Shown in pieces: positions 16,948 to 27,076 of a DNA stretch of 64,000 bases; position 1 is the stretch's first letter, and the number at the start of each line of letters is the position of its first letter. Origin of the DNA: G963667855 sp963667855 (GTDB taxonomy: Bacteria > Planctomycetota > Phycisphaerae > UBA1845); assembly GCA_963667855.2 (NCBI GenBank), contig CAXXKI010000004.1, positions 620,001 to 684,000 on the forward strand, in the 5' to 3' direction. The notes under the pieces are model-generated. The model searched no databases and was not told the DNA's origin. It saw only the letters and a list, made by a program, of their open reading frames with translations. The translations under genes were made by a program, and so were the position numbers.

Positions 16948-17412
16948 TTATGTGATGTGTTTGCTCACACTTCTGCCGCATTCGGGACATGTGCCGCTTA
17001 GGTTGCCGGTTAAGTTGTAGCCGCATTGCTGGCAACAAAACTTCGGTGGGCGGCGGTCCTGGATAAACAAAACGATTGTGGGCACGGCTGCACAAAGCAG
17101 AGGAATCCAAAGCGGAATGAATATACCCCATAACAACGGCGAAGTCGGATCATCGAAATCGTAACTCCATGAAGAGGGTTTCCAAATGATCCTGCAGGAA
17201 GACACAAGTTCCCAACTACCCTGCTGAAAATGGCCGAATTCGCCTCCGCCGGTTACGCTTAAGGTGCCCTTACCAACCGCAAGTGCCCAACCGCCTCCAT
17301 TGTAATAGTGGGGCGTATACCAAAAAGAGAAAACCCACAACCCAAGCAGTGCTACGCAACTGATCAAACTGCTCCATTTGAGAATACGTCTTTTTCGCGA
17401 ATGCCTTTTCAT
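16948..17412 (-). CDS. Membrane protein with C-terminal zinc ribbon, copy 2
   Basis: This 154-residue protein has the same design as its neighbours: an N-terminal helix (WSSLISCVALLGLWVFSF), a domain of about 60 residues rich in Gly, Ser and Trp outside the membrane, a second helix (FIPLWIPLLCAAVPTIVLF) and a terminal ribbon CCQQCGYNLTGNLSGTCPECG with two CxxC pairs. It starts 3 bp after the stop of the upstream copy, so the genes are translationally close. Function unknown. Confidence 0.75.
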   Translation of the reverse strand: MKRHSRKRRILKWSSLISCVALLGLWVFSFWYTPHYYNGGGWALAVGKGTLSVTGGGEFGHFQQGSWELVSSCRIIWKPSSWSYDFDDPTSPLLWGIFIPLWIPLLCAAVPTIVLFIQDRRPPKFCCQQCGYNLTGNLSGTCPECGRSVSKHIT

Positions 17413-17415
17413 GGT

Positions 17416-17895
17416 TCAATCGTTCGTGGTGGGAGTTCCCATGTTTACAAAAGGCTCTCCGCATTCGGGGCAACGTTTATAGTGTAATGATTCGCGTAAA
17501 TCATAACCGCAGAATCCGCAGAAAACGCCAAGGTTCCGTTTTCTCCTTCGTAATGTATATACAATCATTCCGAAAAATACCCATTGCCCGCCGCCGAGCA
17601 AACCGAAAAGCACGAGCGGCATCCATAGTCTCGAAAATTCCTGGGATAGTGATGCATTCTGTACACTAACGTCCACAAGGCAAACAATCAGGCTGGCAGG
17701 AAGATCAACAATAATAAGAGGCAGCCAGCAGAAGAAACTGTCACGAACACCCGTCCGCCAGTCGTATAGGACATACGAAAATACCAATAGAACAATAACG
17801 GAGTGTATTGCAAACACGGTCAAACAGAGCGAAGAAAGCGATAGCCGCCTTTTGTCTGCAGTATTCAATTGGCCGGCTTGCTTTTGCATGCGCAT
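17416..17895 (-). CDS. Membrane protein with C-terminal zinc ribbon, copy 3
   Basis: This 159-residue protein is the first gene of the three-gene tandem. It has four hydrophobic segments (LSSLCLTVFAIHSVIVLLVF, LPLIIVDLPASLIVCLV, LWMPLVLFGLLGG and QWVFFGMIVYTL), more than its siblings. The terminal ribbon is CGFCGYDLRESLHYKRCPECG, so the TGN.SG linker has diverged. The family resemblance rests on topology and ribbon. Function unknown. Confidence 0.72.
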   Translation of the reverse strand: MRMQKQAGQLNTADKRRLSLSSLCLTVFAIHSVIVLLVFSYVLYDWRTGVRDSFFCWLPLIIVDLPASLIVCLVDVSVQNASLSQEFSRLWMPLVLFGLLGGGQWVFFGMIVYTLRRRKRNLGVFCGFCGYDLRESLHYKRCPECGEPFVNMGTPTTND

Positions 17896-17978
17896 GTCCG
17901 TTCAGTTTGGATCACATTAAGGAACGGCCCTTTGGGGCCTGTAGTCAACCTTGCTTGTTGTTTTAGCATATTATGTGT

Positions 17979-18126
17979 CAGGGAAGACGTTTGGCAAGAA
18001 CAACTCTGTTGCAGTCGCCAGATTCCCTGTTGTGGATTGTATACTGGACGTCTAAGAATTCGAGGACAGTTTACTTGATTCACCAAATGCCCCGCGCGGG
18101 TTACTGAAAATATCCGCGGGTTTTTT
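17979..18126 (+). ncRNA. Possible small RNA: long hairpin followed by terminator
   Basis: The gap 17896-18302 holds no gene but contains an ordered hairpin. CAGGGAA (17979-17985) pairs with TTCCCTG (18023-18029), and TGGC/GCCA and CAAC/GTTG nest inside it. About 60 nt later lies a terminator-like stem (18091-18096 with 18115-18120) and six T. No good promoter is seen upstream. It could instead be the remains of a 5' leader or of a decayed gene. Confidence 0.3.
18091..18126 (+). terminator. Rho-independent terminator
   Basis: CCCGCG (18091-18096) pairs with CGCGGG (18115-18120) and is followed by TTTTTT. No plus-strand protein gene lies upstream, which is why a small RNA is suspected. Confidence 0.55.
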
Positions 18127-18302
18127 ACAGCCTCTATCGTGCGGGGTTAAGATTTGGTGCCCGGTCGTTGACCTGTTGCGGTTAACGCTGGTGCGGGGTT
18201 ACGATTGTGATTGCCGATATGACCCGTCTACCGGTGAGTTCGGGGGATCCAGGGGGGTGCCAAGGACGTTTGGTGTCCAAGGAGGGTATTGGATTGGGAA
18301 TT

Positions 18303-18593
18303 ATGAATAAACGCGTGTTTCTTGCCAGTACCGTTTGCATTGCGATTTGCGTTTTAGCAATACTTGCATACTGCTCGCGTGTAGGCAAAGCAGTGCTTGT
18401 TATCCCAACAATCGGCCTTGCAAACGATAGCGGTACTGAGTTGACAGATGTTCGTATTGTGTTGTCAACAGCAGAGTCCGCGATGATTACTCGTAATTAC
18501 TCTCGAATCTGTGATGGAGCGAGCGAGTCCATAGAAACGAAAACATCTGATCTTCAAGTGGGCGGCATAGACTACGTTTTGAACGGAATTTAA
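18303..18593 (+). pseudogene. Small single-helix membrane protein, possibly truncated by a nonsense codon
   Basis: A 96-residue frame starts MNKRVFLASTVCIAICVLAIL, with one N-terminal membrane helix and an extracytoplasmic domain. It stops at TAA (18591-18593) right after YVLNGI. The same frame continues for 32 codons with protein-like sequence (RSYTGGGLACPGEEF, LSIGSNGSV) to a TGA at 18690-18692, and a terminator follows at 18797. The domain seems cut short, as expected for a point nonsense mutation (for example CAA or GAA to TAA). It could also be an intact short gene. Upstream AAGGAGG is 17 nt from the ATG, which is rather far. No family recognised. Confidence 0.45.
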
Positions 18594-18796
18594 AGAAGCT
18601 ACACAGGCGGCGGGCTAGCTTGTCCTGGCGAGGAGTTTGTCCTTTCGATAGGGAGTAATGGTTCCGTGACCACCTGCCATGGACTCTGATGGCTATGACC
18701 AGGTTTGCCAGCTTCCAATTGGTTCGCTGGCCGACATTACTCCAACCGAGTAACCGACAACAGTCGGACGTATAAGTATAAACCACTATAAATATA

Positions 18797-18832
18797 AAAC
18801 CCGCTCCGAGCCGAAAGCCCGGGCGGGTTTTT
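18797..18832 (+). terminator. Rho-independent terminator
   Basis: AAACCCGC (18797-18804) pairs with GCGGGTTT (18823-18830), with further GC pairing inside, and a short T-run follows. It ends the transcript of the small gene at 18303. Confidence 0.65.
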
Positions 18833-18882
18833 GCCATGGAGGCGCATGGGAAAAACAGGATTACGTAAGTTTAAGGTTCATC

Positions 18883-19050
18883 TCATGAGACGGCATATCT
18901 CGTTTGCGGTTCGTTAAGCGATTCGTTAGCCAGCTTGGTCAGTTGCGCGAGGTAGGCGGCCAGATCAGTGACGGCGAACTGGGAGAGGAACTCTGCGGTG
19001 GCGGACGTGTTTCTCTTGGCGATTTCTACTATGAGCCGTGCTTTGTTCAT
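18883..19050 (-). CDS. Small helical protein, 55 residues
   Basis: This starts MNKARLIVEIAKRNTSATAEF. The start at 19050 is chosen for the AGGAG about 8 nt before it; the frame is open further upstream without a good site. The product is predicted to be almost wholly helical, with a hydrophobic pattern (EFLSQFAVTDLAAYLAQLTKLA) like a small helical bundle or DNA/protein-binding peptide. No family is recognised. Confidence rests on the ribosome site and the sensible composition. Confidence 0.5.
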   Translation of the reverse strand: MNKARLIVEIAKRNTSATAEFLSQFAVTDLAAYLAQLTKLANESLNEPQTRYAVS

Positions 19051-19327
19051 CTCCGGTGCTCCTGGATTCAGATCGTTCAGTTTCTGTTTATGGTTTCGCA
19101 AACCATTTGATGAAACAGCAATCGGTATGAGTGGCTCAAAATCTTGAGTGAACAAAAGCAGATTTTTATATCAAGGTGAATGATTTCGCGCTTTGTCTTG
19201 ATGGGATTTCACTATATACAATATGTATGTATATTGGGTTGGCGATCCACAACGTCGGCCTGTCCGGCCGCTGCGATGGAGACAGGTCGGGAGCCCTGCA
19301 GTCTATATCTGAGGTAGATTAAGAATC

Positions 19328-19954
19328 ATGAATATTCAGTTTCCCTGCAAATCGTGTGGTAAATATATCGAGGTGGACGGCGAATGGGCGAATCGGCTGG
19401 TCCAGTGTCCTTATTGCAGTAGTACTGTTACGGCACCTGAGCGCTCGGAAGCAAAGCCGGAACACGCCGGGGAAGGTCCACAAATAACGCCGGTTGCTAC
19501 TTCGCCGGTTAATGAGTCCGGCCGGTTGTCCGGGGGCGATATGCCTGCCCAGTGGGGCGACAGTGGCGTGGTTTATGGGCAAACGCAGCCTCGGCCGCGA
19601 AAGGTGCTTCCCTGGATAGGGTTGGGATTGGCTTGTCTCGGGTTAGTTGTGGGGCTTATATTTATTATTCTGGGCACTATCGAGGTGTATTCTCATATGG
19701 ATGCAAACACCCAGCCAGGAGAGGTTAATGAGCTCATGCAGAAAGCGTTAGAAGCCCAGGAAGGTTGGGCGATTAAGGTTTTACTGTGGATGGGGCTAGG
19801 CTTTGTGCTTGGAGGGCTGTTATGGTTAGCGGGGCTGGTTTGCGGAATAGTGTCTCTGGTTCGAACCACGCGGTGTATAGGTGGCTGGTTGACCCTGTGC
19901 GTTTGTGGATTGCCGCTGATCTTAATGCTGCTGTCGGTCATTTTCGGGTTATGA
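19328..19954 (+). CDS. Zinc-ribbon membrane protein
   Basis: This 208-residue protein has an N-terminal zinc ribbon (CKSCGKYIEV...VQCPYCSSTV, two CxxC pairs), a Pro/Gly-rich linker of about 60 residues and a C-terminal membrane part with three or four helices (WIGLGLACLGLVVGLIFIIL, VLLWMGLGFVLGGLLWLAGLV, LTLCVCGLPLILMLLSVIF). The ribbon-then-DUF4190-like membrane layout is common in planctomycetes. GAGG lies about 12 nt before the ATG. Function unknown. It ends about 110 bp before the rRNA promoters. Confidence 0.75.
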   Translation: MNIQFPCKSCGKYIEVDGEWANRLVQCPYCSSTVTAPERSEAKPEHAGEGPQITPVATSPVNESGRLSGGDMPAQWGDSGVVYGQTQPRPRKVLPWIGLGLACLGLVVGLIFIILGTIEVYSHMDANTQPGEVNELMQKALEAQEGWAIKVLLWMGLGFVLGGLLWLAGLVCGIVSLVRTTRCIGGWLTLCVCGLPLILMLLSVIFGL

Positions 19955-20066
19955 GACAAGAGTAGACGCGGTCTGTTCCGGTCGTTTGGGCAGGCTTGGT
20001 AACGGGGGGGGCGAGGCTTGTTCAAAAATTCGATTATGATTTCGATAAAAAAGGGCTTGAGTCCGC

Positions 20067-20094
20067 TTGACAGCAAATAAAGGTATGTTATTCT
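20067..20094 (+). promoter_or_regulatory. 16S rRNA promoter P1
   Basis: TTGACA (20067-20072), a 16-nt spacer and TATTCT (20089-20094), 411 bp before the mature 16S start. Confidence 0.6.
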
Positions 20095-20232
20095 CTCCCT
20101 CGTCGTTGATGCACGCGACTCAGGCAGAGCTCGATGCCTGCTGACCGTCGTGTGTTTTTTTGTCGGCAGAGCGGATTCGGTTTTTCGTCCGGTTTAAGAA
20201 AAAAAACGGTCAGAAAAAACTGAAACGAAGGG

Positions 20233-20260
20233 TTGACACGAAAACGACCGACAGTAAACT
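20233..20260 (+). promoter_or_regulatory. 16S rRNA promoter P2
   Basis: TTGACA (20233-20238), a 16-nt spacer and TAAACT (20255-20260), with a GC-rich discriminator (gtgcgactcgcg) as expected for stringently controlled rRNA promoters. Tandem P1/P2 is the usual rRNA design. Confidence 0.65.
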
Positions 20261-20303
20261 GTGCGACTCGCGAGTCAGGGAAGTTCGGACCGCGAAACGA
20301 CAG

Positions 20304-20316
20304 TGCTCTTTGACAA
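20304..20316 (+). promoter_or_regulatory. rRNA antitermination boxA
   Basis: TGCTCTTTGACAA matches the boxA consensus (TGCTCTTTAACAA) at all but one base, and lies between P2 and the 16S gene. It recruits NusB/S10 antitermination complexes. A long leader hairpin (cgtgagaat near 20338 with attctcacg near 20438) follows. Confidence 0.85.
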
Positions 20317-20504
20317 GTTAACAGGTTTTAATGTCGTCGTGAGAATGCGGGGATCAGCCAACCGGAGCGTCTTTTGAAGCGGTCGGTTGATTCACAAAAC
20401 AAAAAGCGTCGCACCTTACAGGAGGTCGCGACCCTTATTCTCACGAGCGCTTAGTGAGTAGTAAGCCTAGTTTGTTCATGAGCACCTTCGGGTGTGATTG
20501 ATAT

Positions 20505-22056
<1,552 letters not shown>

Positions 22057-22203
22057 GAGGATTATCTAGACCGCTTGTCGGATTTACCGACGAGTGTGGA
22101 TAGTCAGCGCATTTTCGGCATTGTCGAGCAGTGTTTAGCTGCTGACAATTGCGGAGTTTCAGGTGACTGAAATTCCCGGCGACAACCTGTTTACTGTACA
22201 TAA

Positions 22204-22242
22204 CCCCTCGTAACCCAAAAGGTTACGAGGGGCTTTTTTTTT
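22204..22242 (+). terminator. Terminator of the 16S rRNA unit
   Basis: CCCCTCGTAACC (22204-22215) pairs with GGTTACGAGGGG (22221-22232) around a 5-nt loop, followed by C and nine T. The 150-nt trailer between it and the 16S end holds only short hairpins (such as gtcgg/ccgac near 22078-22090) and no tRNA. Confidence 0.92.
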
Positions 22243-22327
22243 GCCATTTTCCTGTTGACTTAAAGTTAGGCACGTGTTAGGGTTTAATGAGATCAAAAGG
22301 GTTGGTTCATTTTCGCAGGAGCAGGTC

Positions 22328-22960
22328 ATGTCAAAAAGTCTGATGGTAATGCTGGTTGTAGCTTGTGGAGTTGTCGCGGGGATTTCGATTAACTCAATCG
22401 CTAAGGATGAAGTTGCGGGAAAGGACGCGGAGAAGAAATTTGCTGTGGATCAAGCGGCTTTTATGGAAGCCTGGATCAAAGCCGGTGAGCCTGGACCGGT
22501 TCACGCCCGCCTGGCGGAGTCAGTTGGTAAATGGAAAGTCGAAACGAAGTCTTTTGAAAAGCCGGGCGAGCCGGAAGTGACGTATGCATCTGCTGAAATA
22601 AGAATGATTTTCGGCGGGCGTTATCTGGAGGAAAAATTCAAAGGTGAATATCAGGGGCAACCTTTTGAGGGGATTGGGTATACCGCTTACGACAATTTGG
22701 GTGAGAAATATGTATTTACCTGGATGGATTCGATGAGTACGGGGATCTCCGTGATGGAAGGTACGTATGATGCGAAAACAAAAACTACCGTAGCGGTTGG
22801 CGACATGTCTGCGCCTGGGGGCAAAAAGATGAAATTGCGCAGCGTTACGAGGGATGTGAACAATGATTTGCGAATTATGGAAATGTATATGCCTGGACCT
22901 GATGGTAAAGAAGTTAAAAGTTTTGAGATGACCTACAAGAGAATTAAAAAAGAGAAGTAA
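22328..22960 (+). CDS. DUF1579-type exported protein
   Basis: This 210-residue protein starts at 22328 behind AGGAGCAGGTC. It has an N-terminal signal or anchor (MSKSLMVMLVVACGVVAGISINSIA). The rest matches the DUF1579 layout: a LAESVGKWKVE opening, an AEIRMIFGGRYLEEKFKG strand, GIGYTAYDNLGEKYVFTWMDSMSTGI and a closing FEMTYKRI strand, which build a lipocalin-like barrel. Function is not known for the family; a ligand-binding envelope role is possible. It stands 85 bp after the rRNA terminator and has its own ribosome site. Confidence 0.8.
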   Translation: MSKSLMVMLVVACGVVAGISINSIAKDEVAGKDAEKKFAVDQAAFMEAWIKAGEPGPVHARLAESVGKWKVETKSFEKPGEPEVTYASAEIRMIFGGRYLEEKFKGEYQGQPFEGIGYTAYDNLGEKYVFTWMDSMSTGISVMEGTYDAKTKTTVAVGDMSAPGGKKMKLRSVTRDVNNDLRIMEMYMPGPDGKEVKSFEMTYKRIKKEK

Positions 22961-22992
22961 GTTCCCGGTTTTGGTTACGAAAGGGATGTGTG

Positions 22993-23490
22993 ATGAGCAG
23001 TTTACTGTTTGAAACAGCGGTTTCGTCGCTGGAGTTTTCGCGACGGATGACTCTCATGTTCCTTGATGATATCGGGGAAAAAGATTTTTTGCATCAACCG
23101 GTGCCCAAAGGTAACCACGCCATGTGGATATGCGGTCATATTGTATATGTCGACGATTCCATATTGACTGCAGCTTCGGGGCAGGAGTCGAGTCTTTCGG
23201 ATTCTTGGCAAAACCTGTTTGGATTAGGGAGCGAACCGCAGAGTGAACCCGATATGTATTGCAGTCGGGAGGAGATGATGGAGAACCTCGCTTCTGTTCG
23301 GGGTGATTTGATCTCCTGGTTTAAAGGTGCAAGCGAGGAAAAGTTGCTTGCACCGGTTGAAGGGGGTAGATTCCCACTTTCGACGAATGTACTCGGATTG
23401 GCGAGTTTTGGCGCCTGCCATGAGGCCATGCATGCCGGGCAGTTGACGGTGATTCGAAAGAGCCTGGGCTTTTCGCCGAAGATAACTTAA
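22993..23490 (+). CDS. DinB-superfamily protein
   Basis: This 165-residue protein begins at 22993, with AAGGG 7 nt upstream; a GTG immediately before is possible. It is a four-helix-bundle DinB/YfiT-type protein: N-terminal helix LFETAVSSLEFSRRMTLMFL, MWICGHIVYVDDSIL with the first metal His, and CHEAMHAGQLTVIRKSLGF with the H-x3-H pair. The three histidines bind a divalent metal. Many relatives are thiol-dependent transferases (mycothiol or bacillithiol S-transferases), but the cofactor here is unknown. It may be co-transcribed with the gene before it. Confidence 0.82.
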   Translation: MSSLLFETAVSSLEFSRRMTLMFLDDIGEKDFLHQPVPKGNHAMWICGHIVYVDDSILTAASGQESSLSDSWQNLFGLGSEPQSEPDMYCSREEMMENLASVRGDLISWFKGASEEKLLAPVEGGRFPLSTNVLGLASFGACHEAMHAGQLTVIRKSLGFSPKIT

Positions 23491-23557
23491 AAACTGATCA
23501 GGTGTTTTTGTGTTCAATATTTTTCAGTTGTTCACGTAATTACGGGGTGGTGTTTTG

Positions 23558-24199
23558 ATGGCCGATGCAGATAGTTGTTTGCTGATAGAGCTTCCTTTTA
23601 ATCAATTTTTGGATCGGCTGGGTGATAGAAACCCCACTCCCGGCGGCGGTGCGGTAGCGGGTGCTGTTGGCGCTCTTTGTTGCGCGCTGGGCAGAATGGT
23701 GGGGGAATATTCCATTACCAAAAAAAGCAGTGATTCCGATCGGGAAACGGTTACGGATATAATTGTTCGATTAGCTCGGGCAGAGGCGCTGATGCGCCGC
23801 TTGCTGGATGAGGATGCGGAAGCGTACGGAGAATATTCCGAATTAGCGGCGAAGAAAGAAACCGGGGAAGAGGCGGCCAAAGCTTTGGATAGTGCGCTGG
23901 AGCGGGCGATGATGGTTCCCTTGGGTATTTCCGCTACGGCTGGCGATGTTTTAGAGATTATGGAGGAGTTATCTCAAAAAGTGAGCCGGTGGATGTTCAG
24001 CGATTTGGAGGCCGCTGCTATTCTGGCGGAGGCTACCGTGCGTTGTGCCGGCTGCAGTCTGAAGGTGAATACGGTTAACGTGCGCGATGCGGAGCACGGT
24101 CAGCGACTGGTGAATACTCTGGTCCAGATAGAAGAGTCCGCAAAAAAACGGCTTGAAGCAGTGTTGGCTTCTTGTGCCGCAGTTGCTCAATCGAAGTAG
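23558..24199 (+). CDS. Cyclodeaminase/cyclohydrolase-family protein (FTCD C-terminal type)
   Basis: This 213-residue helical protein has the FTCD_C signature near the start: FLDRLGDRNPTPGGGAVAG, followed by a GALCCALGRMV helix. In formiminotetrahydrofolate cyclodeaminase and in stand-alone FchA-type methenyltetrahydrofolate cyclohydrolases this loop binds folate. The later helices (LLDEDAEAYGEYSEL, AMMVPLGISATAGDVLEI, ECxxL-like NTVNVRDAEHG) also fit. It probably acts in one-carbon folate metabolism in the cytoplasm. ATG 23558 is preferred over TTG 23555. Confidence 0.85.
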   Translation: MADADSCLLIELPFNQFLDRLGDRNPTPGGGAVAGAVGALCCALGRMVGEYSITKKSSDSDRETVTDIIVRLARAEALMRRLLDEDAEAYGEYSELAAKKETGEEAAKALDSALERAMMVPLGISATAGDVLEIMEELSQKVSRWMFSDLEAAAILAEATVRCAGCSLKVNTVNVRDAEHGQRLVNTLVQIEESAKKRLEAVLASCAAVAQSK

Positions 24200-24221
24200 G
24201 GTTTGGGGCGATAGATGGTAA

Positions 24222-24473
24222 ATGAGCGACGAACCGGATTATTATTTGGAAATCGACGGTATAGAGGGGGATGAAGAGGCCAGTAGCGAATCCGCGGGCG
24301 GTAGCGGGCGCAAATGGATAGGTGTCCGTTTCGAATGTTGCGGTGTTTACGCTCGTATTTACAAAAACCGCCGGGACGATGCGTATGAAGGTGCGTGTCC
24401 GCGTTGCCTGAGAAAAATACATGTCGGAATCGGCGAAGGTGGAACCGATTCCCGTTTCTTCATCGCCGAATAA
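24222..24473 (+). CDS. Conserved small zinc-binding-like protein
   Basis: This 83-residue protein has an acidic low-complexity start, then the compact block VRFECCGVYARIYKNRRDDAYEG and a CPRC pair, ending GTDSRFFIAE. Four cysteines (CC and CPRC) suggest one zinc site. The sequence ACPRCLRKIHVGIGEGGTDSRFF seems strongly constrained and I believe similar proteins are widespread in planctomycetes, though no function is known. It follows the cyclodeaminase gene by 22 bp. Confidence 0.7.
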   Translation: MSDEPDYYLEIDGIEGDEEASSESAGGSGRKWIGVRFECCGVYARIYKNRRDDAYEGACPRCLRKIHVGIGEGGTDSRFFIAE

Positions 24474-24596
24474 GCCGGACGTGTACATATCAACCCGACC
24501 TATCGCGGTACTCTGTCGGGGGCAATTAGATTTTATTATGGATTTTTAACCTCGTTTCTGATTCATGAATTTGTATTACTTGTGGAGTAGTGCGGG

Positions 24597-24602
24597 TATA
24601 AT
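24597..24602 (+). promoter_or_regulatory. Candidate -10 box before the antiporter gene
   Basis: A perfect TATAAT preceded by an extended TGCGGG. No ideal -35 is present: TTACTT is 15 bp upstream. It lies 86 bp before the GTG start at 24688. Confidence 0.4.
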
Positions 24603-24687
24603 CCGCTCCTTGCAGGTGGACGGATAGTTTGAAAGTGGATCGTACCGGCTGGTTGTGGACAACTGCCGGAGATTAAGAGGTTGAGAA

Positions 24688-25758
24688 GTGTTTCTGCAGT
24701 TCTTTTTTCCAAGTTTGGTGAATACGGGAACGCTCCTGCTGGAGTTACTTGTTTCTGGATTTATAGTGGTGGTGGCCGCCATTCGCTTGACCAGCCTGGC
24801 TGACCGTTTTGCGGACGAATGGGGATTGGGAAAAGCATTTGTCGGTATGTTACTGCTGGCCACGGTCACCAGCTTGCCGGAAGTGGTGGCCGGTGCAACG
24901 GCCGGTGCAATCGGCGCTGTGGATATGGCGTTTGGGGCGGTTTACGGCAGTTGCTCTTTTAATATTGTGATTATCGTCATTATGAACCTGATGTTCGCGG
25001 CCGGTGGGTCGGTTTTGCGATCCGCCCGACCCACGCAGTTTTTGAACAGTTCTTTTGGAATCGTAATGATAACCCTGTCTCTGATGGCGATGACTACAGT
25101 GCACCGCTTAGAGGGGCATCCGCTGGTGCAGCAGGTCGTGGAAGTAGTGGCGGTAGTCGGCATCTTGGCGGCATATGTTGTTTGTATGTACCTGGCACAG
25201 CAGTTTGAAAAAAGAGATATGGGTTTAACTCAAGAGGCCGGTGCGGTAAAACGATCGACAGGGCTTATTTTTCAGATATTCGTTGTTTCGGCAGTTACCA
25301 TGGGGGCCGCTTGGTGGTTGACTCAGACCGGTGATATTCTGGCGACTCACCCGATAGGTTTACTGGGCGGGAGAGCTATGGGGGCGTCACTGGTGGGAAT
25401 CCTGTTTTTAGCAATAGCCTCGTCTCTGCCGGAAATAGCGACGAGTGTTGCGGCCGTGCGTATGGGCAACGTGGATATGGCTCTAGGAAATGTTTTCGGC
25501 AGCAACATGTTCAACATTCTGGTCCTGCCGGTAGTGAAGATCGCTACCTTGGCAACCGGTGATTCGCTGATGATGTCGGGCGAAAATTTTGATTCGAACA
25601 CCAATGTACTGGCCGGTCTGTTGCCTATTTTGCTGACCGCAGTTGCAATTGGAGCGATAGCTTTCCGAACACAACGGCGGCTGTTCAGATTAGGGTACGA
25701 TTCGGTAATTCTCCTGATAATCTATCTCGCGGGGATGTTTATTATCCTGGGAACATAG
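24688..25758 (+). CDS. Sodium/calcium (cation) antiporter, CaCA family
   Basis: This 356-residue inner-membrane exchanger begins with GTG, with AAGAGG 8 nt upstream. About ten membrane helices form two inverted halves. Each half has the alpha-repeat ion site: ATVTSLPEVVAGATAGAIG...GSCSFN (residues 53-94) and AIASSLPEIATSVAAVRMG...GSNMFN (about 243-280). The acidic residues of SLPE and the Asn of G(S)N are the cation ligands. It probably exports Ca2+ in exchange for Na+ or H+. It is transcribed alone from a likely promoter at 24597. Confidence 0.9.
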   Translation: MFLQFFFPSLVNTGTLLLELLVSGFIVVVAAIRLTSLADRFADEWGLGKAFVGMLLLATVTSLPEVVAGATAGAIGAVDMAFGAVYGSCSFNIVIIVIMNLMFAAGGSVLRSARPTQFLNSSFGIVMITLSLMAMTTVHRLEGHPLVQQVVEVVAVVGILAAYVVCMYLAQQFEKRDMGLTQEAGAVKRSTGLIFQIFVVSAVTMGAAWWLTQTGDILATHPIGLLGGRAMGASLVGILFLAIASSLPEIATSVAAVRMGNVDMALGNVFGSNMFNILVLPVVKIATLATGDSLMMSGENFDSNTNVLAGLLPILLTAVAIGAIAFRTQRRLFRLGYDSVILLIIYLAGMFIILGT

Positions 25759-25928
25759 GTTCAAAGCATATCCTTAAATGGAGCAATAGTAGCCAGTAAA
25801 TATCTGATCCGGCGGGCTTTAAAGGTCATTGCCAGGGCTGCCGATGGATAATTAGCGGACGTTGAGGTTCCGCCGAAGGATATTCATGCGCGCAATGGGT
25901 AAGTTGGACCGTTAAAACGTCTGAGGTA

Positions 25929-26885
25929 ATGATGAACAAACCGGTAGTATCAATAGTGATACCTGCGTACAACAGTGCCGGCGTGCTCGGCCGGGCGATC
26001 GATTCAGTAATAAATCAGACGTTTGCTGACTGGGAGCTGGTTGTTGTTGACGATGGTTCCACTGATGATACCTGGGCAGTGCTGGATTCCTACCGGGAGA
26101 GTCTGGGGAGTCGACTGGTTGCAGTGCGACAGCAGAATTCGGGGGCCAGTGTCGCTCGGAATGCCGGTATCGAAAAATCCAAGGGTAAGTTCATAGCTTT
26201 TCTTGACGCGGATGATGCTTTTGTCCCGACGAAACTGGCCCGGCAGGTTGAGTTTTTCGAAAAATACCCGGATTATGGTTTGGTTTACAGTGATTATGCG
26301 TATGTGGATTTGAATGGGCAATACCACGAGAGTGCCTTCAGAGATTCGAATCCAATTGCGGCGAATATGCCGGGACAGGAGATCTCGCCGGGGCTTATCT
26401 GCTGCGGTAACGAACTTTTCGACCGGATGTGCGGAAGATATATTATTTCAACAATAACGGGAATGGTCCGGCGCAGTGTGCTCGGGAACAATATACGGTT
26501 TATCCCAGGGCACGTGTATTCCGAGGAGTGGTTATTTTTTCTGGAAGTGGCCAGGAACTGTCGTGGTGGTTTTGTCAACGAATCTCTTTCCGTGCATTAT
26601 TATACGGCCGGTAGCGTGTCGAGAAGTGATGTCATACGCAATAACCTGCAGCAGGTAAAAGCGGTGGAGTATATCTTAAAGCGGTATCCGGATATGTCGC
26701 GAGAGTCGAGGAAATCGCTTAGTCGGCAGATACTGCAATGCTATCGTCAGCTCGGTTTGGATTTTCTAAGGTCGGGCGAGTATAAACGATCGCAGGAGTA
26801 TTTCGGTAAGGCTCTCAAGTACAAAACCGATCTAAAGGGGATGGCCTGGTATGCCCAGGCATTGACGAGAAACTGGAAAAGTTGA
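25929..26885 (+). CDS. Glycosyltransferase family 2
   Basis: This 318-residue cytoplasmic GT-A enzyme shows the nucleotide-sugar site SIVIPAYNSAGVLGRAIDSV, VVVDDGSTDDT and the DxD-type LDADDAF, with GASVARNAGI between. The C-terminal 90 residues are helical (ILKRYPDMSRESRKSL and a TPR-like LDFLRSGEYKRSQEYFGKALKY). The sugar donor cannot be told. It is separated from the large glycan locus by the efflux operon but may serve the same surface polymers. Confidence 0.88.
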   Translation: MMNKPVVSIVIPAYNSAGVLGRAIDSVINQTFADWELVVVDDGSTDDTWAVLDSYRESLGSRLVAVRQQNSGASVARNAGIEKSKGKFIAFLDADDAFVPTKLARQVEFFEKYPDYGLVYSDYAYVDLNGQYHESAFRDSNPIAANMPGQEISPGLICCGNELFDRMCGRYIISTITGMVRRSVLGNNIRFIPGHVYSEEWLFFLEVARNCRGGFVNESLSVHYYTAGSVSRSDVIRNNLQQVKAVEYILKRYPDMSRESRKSLSRQILQCYRQLGLDFLRSGEYKRSQEYFGKALKYKTDLKGMAWYAQALTRNWKS

Positions 26886-27076
26886 CTTTCCAATTTCAGC
26901 TTGCTTTCGGGGCGAGGCACGCGACATCGCATTTTCATCACAACCAGCTTTTCTAATACAGGCTGGCTTGAATCGTATTGCGCCTGGCCGCTTTTTGGTT
27001 TTCAGCTTGATGGAATAGGGCGTTTTAGAGCGGATTACCGGGCTAAGTTCGTTCGTAAAGACTTTATTTGCAAATC

